The notes: a model not told the origin generated them from the letters alone. Positions 1 through 8,798 are shown, counted from the stretch's first letter. The stretch: 64,000 nt of DNA from Actinomyces procaprae (GCF_004798665.1 NZ_CP039292.1:186001-250000), one strand, 5' to 3'. A program made the numbers and translations.

Positions 1-377
1 CCTGCGTACCCCGCTACGTCATGGTGTCCTTCGCCGCCTCGCACGGCCAGGACCCGGTTCCGGCCGACCACCCGCTGCGCACCTACGCCATGGCCAAGCT
101 CGCCGCCGACCGCCACCTGGTGGCCTCCGACCTGGATTGGACGATCGTCGGCCCCGGCCTGCTGACGCTGGATGAACCGACCGGCCGCATCGACGTCGGC
201 CGCTTCGACGGCGGAGCGCAGGCGCCCACCTCGCGCGCCAACGTCGCCGCCGTCGTCGCCGCGGTGCTCGCCGAGCCCGCCAGCATCGGGCGGGTGATCC
301 CCTTCCGGGACGGTGACACCCCCATTGCCGCGGCGGTCGCGAACGTCCCGGCGCAGTACGCCGACCTGGACAGCTGA
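1..377 (+). CDS. NAD(P)-binding SDR-like protein, C-terminal part (5' truncated by window edge)
   Basis: The frame is already open at base 3 (C-V-P-R-Y-V-M-V-S), so the gene begins before the window. The segment R-Y-V-M-V-S followed by T-Y-A-M-A-K-L-A-A-D and D-W-T-I-V-G-P-G is typical of atypical short-chain dehydrogenases of the NmrA/YwnB kind, where the Tyr-x-x-x-Lys-like pair sits in the cofactor pocket and 'W(T)IVGPG' follows. About 125 residues are visible and the stop is at 375-377. The downstream sirtuin gene is convergent, 43 bp away. Family assignment rests on motifs only; the substrate is unknown. Confidence 0.75.
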   Translation, partial: CVPRYVMVSFAASHGQDPVPADHPLRTYAMAKLAADRHLVASDLDWTIVGPGLLTLDEPTGRIDVGRFDGGAQAPTSRANVAAVVAAVLAEPASIGRVIPFRDGDTPIAAAVANVPAQYADLDS

Positions 378-420
378 CCGATGCCCGACTGAGGCCCGAC
401 GGCCAACGGCCAGGTGCCGC

Positions 421-1245
421 TCAGCCGATCAGCCGGTCCGCCAGTGGGGTCAGGAACTCGCTGGTACCGTCCTCCACGCGCACCGTGGCCAGCTCGTCTA
501 CCGCCGTCGGGCCGCGGTTGATCACCACCAGCTCGGCACCGCCCGCCAGCGCCTGCCGCACGATCCACAGGCCGGTCAGCACCGCCAGGCTGGAGCCGGC
601 CACCAGGACGACGTCGCAGTGGTCGGCGGCCCGCATGGCCTCGTCCATCGCGGCGGGCAGGCCCTCGCCGAAGAAGACGATGTCCGGCTTGAGCAGGCCG
701 CCGCACCGCTCACACCTGGCCGGGGTGAAGTCGCAGGCCTCGGCCGCAGCCCGGTCGGCCTCCGGGGTGATGGCCACGCGGGCCGGGTCGGACTCGCGCG
801 GATAGCCGGGGTTCAGTGCGCTCAGGCGCACATCCAGTTCGGCGCGGGAGGTCAGCCGCCCGCAGCTCAGGCACACGACCCGGTCGTAGGCGCCGTGCAG
901 CTCCCATACCGTGTGCTGCCCTGCCCGGGAGTGGAGGCGGTCGACGTTCTGCGTGGCCACGCCGGTCAGCAGCCCGGCCTCCTCCAACCGTGCCAGCGCC
1001 AGGTGTCCGGGTGTGGGCTCAAGCGGATCCAGGAGCCGCCAGGTGGCGTGATTGCGCGCCCACACCCACCGGTACCAGACCGGGTCGGTGACGAACCGCT
1101 GGAAGTCGACCGGTTCCACGGGGGTGGTGCCCAATCCCCGGTAGTCGGGAATGCCGGAATCGGTGGAGATGCCCGCGCCGGTGACGGCGAGTGTGCGGCG
1201 TCCGGACATCACCTCGGCAACGGCCTCAACGGCTGGCTTCGTCAC
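421..1245 (-). CDS. Sir2-family NAD-dependent protein deacylase (sirtuin)
   Basis: A 274-residue protein with the sirtuin signature near residue 22 (V-T-G-A-G-I-S-T-D-S-G-I-P-D-Y-R-G), the catalytic stretch T-Q-N-V-D-R-L-H-S-R-A-G near residue 99, and the catalytic His in W-E-L-H-G-A. Two zinc-ligand pairs are visible, C-L-S-C and C-E-R-C, and the NAD-binding G-S-S-L motif comes late. Known function of the family: NAD-dependent removal of acyl groups from lysines in the cytoplasm. Length is normal and no key residue is missing. It reads away from the amidotransferase-like gene to its right, which is on the same strand about 45 bp upstream, so the two may be cotranscribed. Confidence 0.93.
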   Translation of the reverse strand: MTKPAVEAVAEVMSGRRTLAVTGAGISTDSGIPDYRGLGTTPVEPVDFQRFVTDPVWYRWVWARNHATWRLLDPLEPTPGHLALARLEEAGLLTGVATQNVDRLHSRAGQHTVWELHGAYDRVVCLSCGRLTSRAELDVRLSALNPGYPRESDPARVAITPEADRAAAEACDFTPARCERCGGLLKPDIVFFGEGLPAAMDEAMRAADHCDVVLVAGSSLAVLTGLWIVRQALAGGAELVVINRGPTAVDELATVRVEDGTSEFLTPLADRLIG

Positions 1246-1291
1246 GGCGCTTCACAACCAATCCACTCGGGCTGGTATTGACCTTCTCCGG

Positions 1292-2035
1292 CTACTGGGC
1301 GTCGCGGCCGAAGTGGTTGACGAAGTTGCGGATGACCCGGCCTGCGACGTGCTCCTGCGCGCTGCGGGCCTCCGCCAGGATGTTGTCCACCAGGCCCGGG
1401 TCCCCGTAGCCGGCGTCGGAGTAGACGGAGACGCGCTGGGCGAAGCGCTCGGCGTCGAGCTCGGGGTTGAACTGGGTGCCGTAGACGCTCTTGCCGACCC
1501 GGATCATCTGCACCGGGCAGTCCGCCGAGCTGGCCAGCAGGGTGGCGTGCGGTGGTACCTCGATCGCCCCCTCATGGTGGCCGACGAAGGCCGTGAAGGT
1601 CTGCGGCATGCCCTCGAGCAGCGGGTCCTGGCGGCCCTCGGCGGTGAGGTAGACGTCGGTGGTGCCGAGCTGCTCGCCGAACTCGCGGGAGGTGGTGGTG
1701 CCCAGGTAGCCGGCGAGCACCTCCAGACCGAAGCCGGTGGCCAGCACCGGCACGCCCTCCTTGAGGGACATGGCCAGCAGTTCACGTACCTGGTCCTCCA
1801 CCCGCAGCTGGGTGCGGGTCTTGGCGGATTCCGGCGTCGAGGTGTCGTAGGGGCTGCCGCCGATGAAGACGCCGGAGACGTCCTGGGCGGAGAAGGATTC
1901 GGAGTAGTCGACCTCCTCCAGCAGCACATGCTGGAGGTACTCGGGCTGGAGCCCGCCCTGGGCGAGGAAGGAGTCGTATTCGTTCTGCGCGGCTTCAAGC
2001 TCAGGACGCGTCGAGACCATGATGAAGGGCTTCAC
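1292..2035 (-). CDS. Class I glutamine amidotransferase-like protein lacking catalytic Cys and His
   Basis: A 247-residue protein beginning V-K-P-F-I-M-V-S-T-R-P-E, a usual start for actinobacterial GATase1-like proteins; the GTG at 2035 was chosen for that reason. The overall GATase1 order is present: G-V-F-I-G-G-S-P-Y oxyanion strand, a nucleophile elbow, then a late G-T-Q-F-N-P-E. In active enzymes the elbow reads G-x-C-x-G and the late motif reads Q-F-H-P-E. Here the elbow is A-T-G-F-G, with no Cys, and the His is Asn, so two of three triad residues are absent. The fold is probably retained without glutaminase activity; a binding or regulatory role is inference. The sirtuin lies just downstream on the same strand. 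Confidence 0.8.
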   Translation of the reverse strand: MKPFIMVSTRPELEAAQNEYDSFLAQGGLQPEYLQHVLLEEVDYSESFSAQDVSGVFIGGSPYDTSTPESAKTRTQLRVEDQVRELLAMSLKEGVPVLATGFGLEVLAGYLGTTTSREFGEQLGTTDVYLTAEGRQDPLLEGMPQTFTAFVGHHEGAIEVPPHATLLASSADCPVQMIRVGKSVYGTQFNPELDAERFAQRVSVYSDAGYGDPGLVDNILAEARSAQEHVAGRVIRNFVNHFGRDAQ

Positions 2036-2169
2036 GCGATTACCATACGGGGTTTCGAGACCGCTGAGCGCGGCCAGTCCGGGTGTGCCGCCCCACCCGG
2101 CGGTGAGGGCGTCCCGGACCGGCCAGGGCCCGGAGCGGGTGCGGTGCGCTGATGCTCTTGCCGATGCGG

Positions 2170-2517
2170 TCAGGGGAACTGGGTGATCATCCACCACAGC
2201 CACAGCCAGCCGATAGTGGTCGCGGCACCGACTATGACCGCGAACCAGGCCTGGCCGTGGCCGGTGTCGTAGCTGTTGCGCAGGCGTCGCAGCGCCAGCA
2301 CGCCCAGGCCGAGGGCCAGCAGGCCCAGGCCGGGGATGAGGCTGAGCACGGCGCACGCGAGGGCGGCGACGGCGGCGGGCTCGGTGCGCTGCCGGGGTGC
2401 CTGGTAGCCGGGGCCGGCGAATACCTCCCGCGGGTTGAGCTGCTCGGTGCCTGGGAAGACGAAGTCGGCCGGGACGATCCGGGTGGGGTCGACGACGTCG
2501 GACTGCTCGGAGCTCAT
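2170..2517 (-). CDS. Small DUF4190-like membrane protein
   Basis: A 115-residue protein. Residues 1-45 are polar and proline-rich; residues ~48-75 and ~88-110 are two strongly hydrophobic helices separated by R-R-L-R-N-S-Y-D-T-G-H-G-Q-A. The pattern E-P-A-A-V-A-A-L-A-C-A-V-L-S-L-I-P-G-L-G followed by a second segment matches the DUF4190 family of small actinobacterial membrane proteins, whose function is unknown. ATG start. It stands between the amidotransferase-like gene and the LytR_C-like gene, all on the minus strand. Confidence 0.75.
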   Translation of the reverse strand: MSSEQSDVVDPTRIVPADFVFPGTEQLNPREVFAGPGYQAPRQRTEPAAVAALACAVLSLIPGLGLLALGLGVLALRRLRNSYDTGHGQAWFAVIVGAATTIGWLWLWWMITQFP

Positions 2518-2586
2518 GCTGTCATCGTGCCACGGTTCGTGCGCACGTGCTTCGACCCTGCGCGTCCCGGCGGGCCCCGGGGGAGG

Positions 2587-3228
2587 TTAGCCGTCCGTGT
2601 TCTCGGCGGCGGCCTCGGTCGCCTCCGGGGCGGTGGTGGCGGCGACGCAGCCTGCGGGGGCGGAGATGATCTGGCCGGCCTTGAGCTGGCCGATCTCCTC
2701 GGCGGAGAGGATGCCGGTGGAGTACTGGTCTCCCAGCACCACGCTCACTGCGGGGTCATTGGCGTCCTGCGTCTCATCGATCTGTACGATCACGGAGCCG
2801 GTGAACACCTGCGCGAGCGTGTAGGCGTTGGCCAGGCCGGCCGTGGAGGTGGTCAGCTGCACCTCGCCCGAGTAGTCGCCCTTGGGCCAGTCCGCCGTAT
2901 TGTTCACGGTGATTCCGGCGTCTCCCAGGGTGTCGGCGACGCCGCCTGCCAGGCCCGTGGTGTCGGTGCCGTTGTAGACGTTCACGGGGATTGAGGTGAT
3001 CTCCACCGTGGTGGCGTCAGTGGGCGGACAGGGCTGGACGATGGGGGCCGCGTCATCATCCGCGGAGGAGAAACCCGGATCGTAGAAGGCTGGGAGCACT
3101 CCGCTCCAAATCATCAGGCAGACCACGGTCACGGCGGCCATTACCGTCAGTGCACCGCCGATCACGATCGTCTGCCGGTGCTTGAGGCGGCGCCGGTACT
3201 CGGCGTAGGGGTCGGCGGAGGAGCTCAC
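2587..3228 (-). CDS. Membrane-anchored LytR C-terminal-domain protein
   Basis: Reads as 213 residues from a GTG at 3228 (V-S-S-S-A-D-P-Y-A-E-Y-R-R-R); the start is uncertain because the GAGGGG in front of it is too close. A cytoplasmic basic stretch is followed by one transmembrane helix (I-V-I-G-G-A-L-T-V-M-A-A-V-T-V-V-C-L-M-I-W) and an extracellular domain with I-P-V-N-V-Y-N-G-T-D-T-T-G-L-A. That N-V-x-N-G-(T/S)-x-x-x-G-L-A motif is typical of the LytR_C domain (PF13399) found at the end of LCP enzymes or alone on a membrane anchor. The catalytic LCP domain is absent. The tail is Ala/Glu/Thr-rich. A role in the envelope is inferred. Confidence 0.75.
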   Translation of the reverse strand: MSSSADPYAEYRRRLKHRQTIVIGGALTVMAAVTVVCLMIWSGVLPAFYDPGFSSADDDAAPIVQPCPPTDATTVEITSIPVNVYNGTDTTGLAGGVADTLGDAGITVNNTADWPKGDYSGEVQLTTSTAGLANAYTLAQVFTGSVIVQIDETQDANDPAVSVVLGDQYSTGILSAEEIGQLKAGQIISAPAGCVAATTAPEATEAAAENTDG

Positions 3229-3302
3229 CCCCTCAGCGTAGTGGACGCTGCCGCTTGGCGGGGGTGCGGGTGGAACCCAGGTTGAGGCGGAGGGCGGCGT
3301 CG

Positions 3303-3791
3303 TCAATCGGCGGTGCCCCAGCCGAGCCGGAAGTCTATCGTGGCACGGCGCCACTGTTCCTGGGCGGCCCGGGTGGGCGTCCACCGGCCCTGCTCGTTGA
3401 TCCGCCACCACCACGGCGTCGGCACGGGCAGGATCGCCCCTTCGCTGACCGCGACGCCGTGGAACATGATGGCGACGTCGATGGGCACCTGGGTGAAGAC
3501 GTCGCAGCGCGCCTCCCACGGCACCAGGAACTGGTTGACGACGTAGGGCGGCTCCCAGTCGAGGGGGATGTCCACCTGGAGTACGCGGCTGAGCTCGCGG
3601 GCGTCTGCCGCCAGGCTGGGGCGCACGATCATCAGGCTGGGGCGCCGGTCGGAGAACTCGGTGAAGACGAGGACTCCGGCGTCGTCCGCGGTGCGGGCGT
3701 ATGTGGCGGTGATGTCGCGGGCGAGTGCCAGGCTGATGACGTCCAGGACCTCCGGCACCTCCTGGGTGACGGCGGTGATAATGCGGGGCAC
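3303..3791 (-). CDS. Hypothetical protein beside the T7SS locus
   Basis: I do not recognise this 162-residue protein. It is soluble, with no signal peptide or membrane helix, and mixes short hydrophobic strands with charged turns. It ends in a tryptophan-rich part (P-T-P-W-W-W-R-I-N-E-Q-G-R-W-T-P). ATG start at 3791, with GGAG a few bases upstream in the minus-strand sense. The larger unknown gene at 3832-4947 lies 40 bp upstream on the same strand, so the two are probably cotranscribed. Both sit divergent to the WXG100 genes, which makes them candidate T7SS accessory proteins; this is inference from position. Confidence 0.65.
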   Translation of the reverse strand: MPRIITAVTQEVPEVLDVISLALARDITATYARTADDAGVLVFTEFSDRRPSLMIVRPSLAADARELSRVLQVDIPLDWEPPYVVNQFLVPWEARCDVFTQVPIDVAIMFHGVAVSEGAILPVPTPWWWRINEQGRWTPTRAAQEQWRRATIDFRLGWGTAD

Positions 3792-3831
3792 GGTGCTCCT
3801 TCAGGTCGCTAGTGGAGGTGTGCGGGGCGGG

Positions 3832-4947
3832 TCAGGGGCGCGGCGCGGCCGATCCCCGGGTGGCGGACTTTCCGTCACCCGCCCCGAGGGCCCGGCTCAC
3901 GTTCCCGGCGTCGCCGTCCAGGGCGCGCACCAGGTCGAGCAGTGGCTGCCAGTCGGCGTTGATATTGGACTCGAGCGGCACCAGTAGGCCGCGGCGGCGA
4001 CCGTAGCCGGTCGTCTCACCGCCGTGGGCGGAGGCGACTCGGGCGGCGTCGACGCCGAGCTGCCGTATGCCCGGCGCGCCGATGAGCACCGCCAGGGGAG
4101 TGGGCGGGCGGCGCATGGTCACGGGCAGGGAGGTGTCGGCGCGGGCGTAGGTGCGCATGGCGAGCGCGAACTGTGGCTTGGCCTCGGTGGACAGCGCCCG
4201 GAACAGCGCCATGGCCCGGTCGCGGTATGCGGTGGGCGGCGTGGCCCCGGCGAGGTTCAGCTCCACGTACTCCTCCAGGCCGTTGTCGGTGCGGGAGACG
4301 GTGAGGGTGCCGGTGAGGGTGCCGTTGTAGCCGTGGCCGGCCAGCACCAGGTGGACGGTGGGCATGTGTGCGCGGCAGAAGCCCGTAAGGGCGTCGCGGT
4401 CCCAGAATGCGCCGGCCGGCTCGTACCCGCCCCAGGACAGCTCGGCGTCGGGTAGCAGGTGCTCGGTGACCAGTTCCACGACGCTGCCGATCCGGGTGGT
4501 GCGCCGGGCCGGGTGGTAGGCGGAGATGGAGAAGATGAGGTTGGGGCGGACGTCCCGCTGTACCATGTGCCGCGGGGAGATCTTCAGCTGCGGCTGGTCC
4601 AGGACCTCCAGGGTCTGCGAGAGGTGCGGGATCAGGCGGCCGGAGCGCAGCTCGCGGTAGGTGGTGTCCTCCTGGATGAGCACGATGGTGCCGGTGGCAT
4701 CGGTGAACCGGTCGAATGCGGGGGTGACGGCGCTGTGCTCGGGGACCACCAGGATGGTCCGCTGGGAGCTTCCGGCGGTGCGGTGCAATAGGTCCGCAAG
4801 CGGCTCGGTCAGGGCGACGACGGGGCCCGGAAGCCGGGTGATTCTGGCGCGATTGTCGATCTGGGCGTCGAGCATCGGGTGCGTCGTCTTGAAGGTGGGC
4901 TGCTTGTCCCGGGACGCGCCGGGACGGGTGAACGTTCCGCGGGGCAT
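3832..4947 (-). CDS. Hypothetical 371-residue protein, likely T7SS-associated
   Basis: Not recognised. The ATG at 4947 was chosen because AAGAAGGAG precedes it at normal spacing; the frame extends further upstream but without such a site. The protein is soluble: an N-terminal part with G-P-V-V-A-L-T-E-P-L-A-D-L-L, a central part with alternating beta-like segments (L-V-L-A-G-H-G-Y-N-G-T-L-T-G-T-L-T-V), and a basic, Ala-rich C-terminus. No catalytic motif is obvious. It is divergent from the first WXG100 gene across 249 bp and followed on its own strand by another unknown gene. Its place at the left border of the island suggests a secretion-related job. Confidence 0.65.
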   Translation of the reverse strand: MPRGTFTRPGASRDKQPTFKTTHPMLDAQIDNRARITRLPGPVVALTEPLADLLHRTAGSSQRTILVVPEHSAVTPAFDRFTDATGTIVLIQEDTTYRELRSGRLIPHLSQTLEVLDQPQLKISPRHMVQRDVRPNLIFSISAYHPARRTTRIGSVVELVTEHLLPDAELSWGGYEPAGAFWDRDALTGFCRAHMPTVHLVLAGHGYNGTLTGTLTVSRTDNGLEEYVELNLAGATPPTAYRDRAMALFRALSTEAKPQFALAMRTYARADTSLPVTMRRPPTPLAVLIGAPGIRQLGVDAARVASAHGGETTGYGRRRGLLVPLESNINADWQPLLDLVRALDGDAGNVSRALGAGDGKSATRGSAAPRP

Positions 4948-5196
4948 GGGCGGGTGTGGCTCCTTCTTGATGGTCGGGCGGTGACGGGCGGCAGGCGTTC
5001 CTTGCACGCATGGGCCGATTGTGTAACAGCTCGCACGGCTTAGAGGAACTTGCGGTTAACGTTACTCTTGCGTGACTGGCCTCGGAGTGTCATGCTGTGC
5101 GGCGTGGCTGCCACGGCGGCCGCCGCGGTCCTCAGCACTGACTAGCAGCGGGCCGTGTGACACCTGCAATTGATTCCTTCCTGAGGGGCACAACGT

Positions 5197-5532
5197 ATGA
5201 AGTTCGACATGGGCGCGTCCACGCTGACGACGCTGACCAAGCAGACCTCCTCCTCCAATGAGGACCTGGGCGCGCTGGTCAAGGAGCTGGTGGTGGCGGC
5301 AGAGCCGTTGGAGGGCCGCTTCAATGGTAGTGGGCGGGCTGCCTTCGACGGATTCAAGGCCCGCACGGATGAGGTCTCTGCGGAGCTCAACGCGTCCCTG
5401 GCGGCCGTGCTCGGCGGTATCCGCGGCATGGACACCGCATTCATGCAGGGGGAGCAGGAGATGACGGACTCGACCCGCGCAGCCGAGGGCTCTGTGAACT
5501 TCGACTCTGCACGCTTCGGATCCGCTCGCTGA
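5197..5532 (+). CDS. WXG100-family ESX-like protein 1
   Basis: A 111-residue helical protein with no signal peptide, the usual size of WXG100 substrates or chaperones. The helix-turn-helix centre reads F-N-G-S-G-R-A-A-F, where the classic W-x-G is replaced by F-N-G, as in many divergent members. The ATG at 5197 has TGAGGGG upstream at good spacing. A second WXG100-like gene follows 100 bp later, the usual pairing for a heterodimer exported by EccC. Its small size and position at the head of the plus-strand run ahead of the toxin support a role as T7SS partner or substrate. Confidence 0.85.
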   Translation: MKFDMGASTLTTLTKQTSSSNEDLGALVKELVVAAEPLEGRFNGSGRAAFDGFKARTDEVSAELNASLAAVLGGIRGMDTAFMQGEQEMTDSTRAAEGSVNFDSARFGSAR

Positions 5533-5632
5533 ATCGGCTCGGTGTGACCCGCCAGTAGGCGTCGGTGAGACCGGCATTGATCAAGAAGACTTCCACGATT
5601 GAATGAGTTGTGTCCTCAAGGAGGGGACGAGT

Positions 5633-5944
5633 ATGGCCAACCAGATCGACAAGCGTTCCTACGACGTCGGCGCCTCCCAGGAGGTGCAGGCGAACTTCGA
5701 GCGGGTCGCCTCCCGGCTGGAGACCCTGATCAACCAGCGTGACAGCGACGTCAAGGCCGCCATGTCCCAGTACCAGGCCGATGGTGTCTCGGACGAGTAC
5801 CAGGCCAAGGAGCTGCGGTGGAAGAACGCAGCCGGTGAGGTACGGGGGATCATTGCCACGCTGCGGCAGTCGATGCAGACCACGGATGAGGGTGCTCAGT
5901 CCACGCTGCAGCGCGCCCGCCAGGCCGTGGATGAGATCGGCTGA
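5633..5944 (+). CDS. WXG100-family ESX-like protein 2
   Basis: A 103-residue all-helical protein. The ATG at 5633 was chosen over an upstream in-frame ATG at 5603 because AAGGAGGGG lies just before it. The sequence is rich in Gln/Glu/Ala with long amphipathic helices (V-Q-A-N-F-E-R-V-A-S-R-L-E-T-L-I and R-G-I-I-A-T-L-R-Q-S-M) and the middle turn contains Y-Q-A-D-G-V-S-D-E-Y. The classic W-x-G is not intact, but size, helicity and pairing with the previous gene fit WXG100. It is followed after 5 bp by the DUF6507-like gene, so these are cotranscribed. Confidence 0.75.
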   Translation: MANQIDKRSYDVGASQEVQANFERVASRLETLINQRDSDVKAAMSQYQADGVSDEYQAKELRWKNAAGEVRGIIATLRQSMQTTDEGAQSTLQRARQAVDEIG

Positions 5945-5949
5945 CGGCG

Positions 5950-6321
5950 GTGTCGGCCTGGGACATCGACCCCGACGGCGTGGCGCAGGTGTTGTCGGAG
6001 GAGCAGACGCTGGTGGACTCCACCCCGGGGCAGGAGGGTGATTTCACCTCCGCATTGAACGGCGTAGGCATTGAACTGGAGAACGCGATCGCGCCGTGCA
6101 CCGAGGCCAGCGGCATGGGCACGAACTCCAACGGGGAGGAGCTCATGCAGTCAGCGCTCGTGGCCAGTGCAATCGTCGACTGGTTCGATACGCACAAGTC
6201 CGACTTCGAGTCCATCACCACCACGATCAGCAATGTGCTGAACAACACCGTCAGCGCCGTCAACGCCTACCAGCAGCACGATGAGGCCTCCGCGCTGGAG
6301 TTCCAGCGCCAGGCCAAGTGA
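5950..6321 (+). CDS. DUF6507-like T7SS-associated small protein
   Basis: A 123-residue protein starting at GTG 5950, five bases after the preceding stop. Its N-terminus M-S-A-W-D-I-D-P-D-G-V-A-Q-V-L resembles the W-D-I-x-P-x-G-V-x-x-V-L start of DUF6507 proteins that accompany actinobacterial T7SS effectors. The rest is helical with one Cys and ends Q-Q-H-D-E-A-S-A-L-E-F-Q-R-Q-A-K. Such small proteins encoded just before long LXG/WXG toxins commonly act as targeting or chaperone partners; this role is inferred. The toxin gene starts 25 bp later. Confidence 0.65.
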   Translation: MSAWDIDPDGVAQVLSEEQTLVDSTPGQEGDFTSALNGVGIELENAIAPCTEASGMGTNSNGEELMQSALVASAIVDWFDTHKSDFESITTTISNVLNNTVSAVNAYQQHDEASALEFQRQAK

Positions 6322-6346
6322 CACCCCTACGCAGTGAATCGACCCC

Positions 6347-8764
6347 ATGGCTACTCCCTTTGATGAGACGAAGATCCCTGCCGTCGACTTCGACGTCGAG
6401 TCGCTGAGCACCGCGGCGACGAACCTGAAGACGAAGGCGGGTGACCTGCGCACCACCGGGTCGGACGTGAAGACCAAGTGGGCCGGCATCCAGAACGTGT
6501 ATAAGGCACCAGAGCAGGAGAACCTGTACGCGGCCATGGACCCGGTGGCGACGAACACCGATACGCTGGCCACCGCCCTGGAGAGCATGGCCGGGTATCT
6601 GTCCACCTTCGCGGAGTCGATGTCCGGCATCAAGTCGCGCGCACAGACCTTGAAGACGGATGCGCTCACCTTCAAGGCGAAGATCAAGGACAACCCGGAG
6701 TGGGACCACGATCAGGACCTGGTCAACGAGAACAACGGCCTGATCACTACTGCCAACGGCATCCAGGTGGACATGTGGGACGCGGAGCGGACCTGCGCCA
6801 ACAATATCCGCGCCCTGGACGGCCTGGCGGGCTACCACGCCGACCCCACGGGGGATGACGACATGCTGGGTTACGGATGCTCGGATATTCCCGATGACGC
6901 CGAGGGCATGCCCTGGGGCAGCCCGGTGGACCGCCAGGACGCTTGCCCGAAGAAGGCGGGAGTGGCTGTGAAGCGCTTCTTGTGGGACGGGCTGATGTGT
7001 GAGGGCCTGGGTGGCATGGTCAACGGCGTGCTGAATCTGGGCGGAGTTGAGTTCGAGGGCTCCAACGGGTTCACCCATGACGGGGACAGGGCTGCGGCCA
7101 CCTGGCAGGGGCTGGGCATGCTGATCGGGCTGACCTGGGACGAGGACGGGAAGTTCCAGGGCCCGCGGTGGGAAACGCTCGGTAGTGCCTGGAAGGAGAC
7201 CGGCAAGGGAATCCTGTGCTGGGACCAGTGGGAGGACGATCCGGCCCGTGCCGCAGGTGGAGCTCTATTCAATGTTGTTGTGACCGCATTACCGGTGGTG
7301 GGCGTTGCCAGTAAGGTGACGTCTGCTACTTCTACGGCGGGGAAGGTGACGCGTTGGGCTGCGGCTGCGAGCAAGGTCCTGAACTACACGGATCCGCTGG
7401 GAATGGTGGTCGATGCGACGTTGGGCAAGATCACCAAGGTTGTGGTGAGCAAGGTTGATCTGGACTTTACTGGTCTTGATCTGCCGTGGCAGAGGGGTAC
7501 GACGAGTGGCTTCCCGGAGGTGGATGTTGATGTTGATGCCCGTACCGATCTGCCTGGTGTGGGGGTTGACGTTGACGGCGGGGTGCGGAGCCCGCGGGCT
7601 CATGCGGACGGGACCAACCAGAGTCCGGATCTGGATGGGGTTGATCTGGGTCGTGGCGACGTGGACGCGTCGGGTGGGCGGCGTGCCCCGGAGGTGGACG
7701 CTGCTCCTGACGCGCCCGATGCGCCACATGCCCGCGGTGGTGATGGGGTCGACGCGCCGGAGGGTGGGCGTAGGCCGGATGCCGATGCGACGCCCGACGG
7801 TGGCAGGGCTCCCGATGCGGACGTGAGTCCGGACGGGCGCGCTCCCGATGCGGATACACCTGATGGGGCGCGGCGTACGTCTGACGGTGATGCGGCTTCT
7901 GATGGCGGCAGGGCCCCCGATGGGCAGGCGCCGGATGGGGCGGATTCGCCGGACGTGAAGGACTCTCCTGATGCCGGGGATGGTACGCCGGACTATGACC
8001 CGGACAAGGATGCGTTCAACCAGGAGCACCGGCCCAGCACGGAGCAGACGGTTAAGGTTGATGCTGACAGTCCGCTGGTGCCGAAGGCGACTAAGCCCTT
8101 TGGCAAGGGTGTGGACTTGGACCCGAATACCTGTTACGAGGTGGAGGGGCGTGGGAAGTATTACACCGATGGTGCCGGGGAGATTGTGCATGTGGAGGCG
8201 GACTCGGCGGTGCAGCGGCAGGGTTGGCTGGGTAGGACCTCCACCACGATGAATCCGGATTTGAAGGATCCGTTGCCGAATGCGACGTATACGGTGGATG
8301 GGAAGTTCCACTATACGACTGATGAGTGGGGGCGTACGGTGCGTCTTCAGGTGGATCGTATGGATGTGGCTGATCCTGATGCGACGTATGAGTCGAAGGC
8401 GGTGCAGCGGCGGGTTGGCCACTACGGTGATGGCCTGGGTGGTGGCTTCCAGGGTGGCCACCTCGGTGGTAAGCGGTTCGGTGCTCCTCCGGAGGACATC
8501 AACGTGGTGCCGATGGCGGAGTCGAAGAACGGTAATCATCCGGGTAGTTTCTACGAGCTGGAGAAGGAGATCGCTAAGAATCCCGATGCGTATCGGAGTA
8601 TAGACATTACCATTGAGTATGACGGACCGCCGGCGAACGCCGACTCCGTTGCGCGCCTGGGAGACGTCAACCCGGTCGACAGGGTACCGACGAAGTTCAC
8701 GGTCGATTGGGTCGATGAGAGCGGGACGGTAAAGTCTAGAGAGTTTGGAAACACGAATTTTTGA
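6347..8764 (+). CDS. T7SS polymorphic toxin: LXG/WXG-like N-terminus, Asp/Pro-rich linker, C-terminal DNA/RNA non-specific endonuclease
   Basis: An 805-residue protein. Residues ~1-150 are helical and LXG/WXG-like, the region that delivers such toxins to EccC. Residues ~300-350 include a hydrophobic stretch (A-L-F-N-V-V-V-T-A-L-P-V-V-G-V-A). Residues ~390-560 are a low-complexity linker of P-D-A-D and D-G-G-R-A-P-D repeats. Residues ~575-805 match the Endonuclease_NS_2 type (as in Bacillus YeeF): H-Y-G-D-G-L-G-G-G-F-Q-G-G-H-L-G-G with candidate catalytic His705, then E-D-I-N-V-V-P-M with candidate metal-side Asn719, then P-G-S-F-Y-E-L-E and a beta-rich end. Base composition falls from the linker onward, a sign of transfer. 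It is the only intact toxin of the array; its neighbouring immunity gene is frameshifted. Confidence 0.88.
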   Translation: MATPFDETKIPAVDFDVESLSTAATNLKTKAGDLRTTGSDVKTKWAGIQNVYKAPEQENLYAAMDPVATNTDTLATALESMAGYLSTFAESMSGIKSRAQTLKTDALTFKAKIKDNPEWDHDQDLVNENNGLITTANGIQVDMWDAERTCANNIRALDGLAGYHADPTGDDDMLGYGCSDIPDDAEGMPWGSPVDRQDACPKKAGVAVKRFLWDGLMCEGLGGMVNGVLNLGGVEFEGSNGFTHDGDRAAATWQGLGMLIGLTWDEDGKFQGPRWETLGSAWKETGKGILCWDQWEDDPARAAGGALFNVVVTALPVVGVASKVTSATSTAGKVTRWAAAASKVLNYTDPLGMVVDATLGKITKVVVSKVDLDFTGLDLPWQRGTTSGFPEVDVDVDARTDLPGVGVDVDGGVRSPRAHADGTNQSPDLDGVDLGRGDVDASGGRRAPEVDAAPDAPDAPHARGGDGVDAPEGGRRPDADATPDGGRAPDADVSPDGRAPDADTPDGARRTSDGDAASDGGRAPDGQAPDGADSPDVKDSPDAGDGTPDYDPDKDAFNQEHRPSTEQTVKVDADSPLVPKATKPFGKGVDLDPNTCYEVEGRGKYYTDGAGEIVHVEADSAVQRQGWLGRTSTTMNPDLKDPLPNATYTVDGKFHYTTDEWGRTVRLQVDRMDVADPDATYESKAVQRRVGHYGDGLGGGFQGGHLGGKRFGAPPEDINVVPMAESKNGNHPGSFYELEKEIAKNPDAYRSIDITIEYDGPPANADSVARLGDVNPVDRVPTKFTVDWVDESGTVKSREFGNTNF

Positions 8765-8798
8765 CGGTACGATGTAAGTACAGAGAAGGGTGAAGTCT

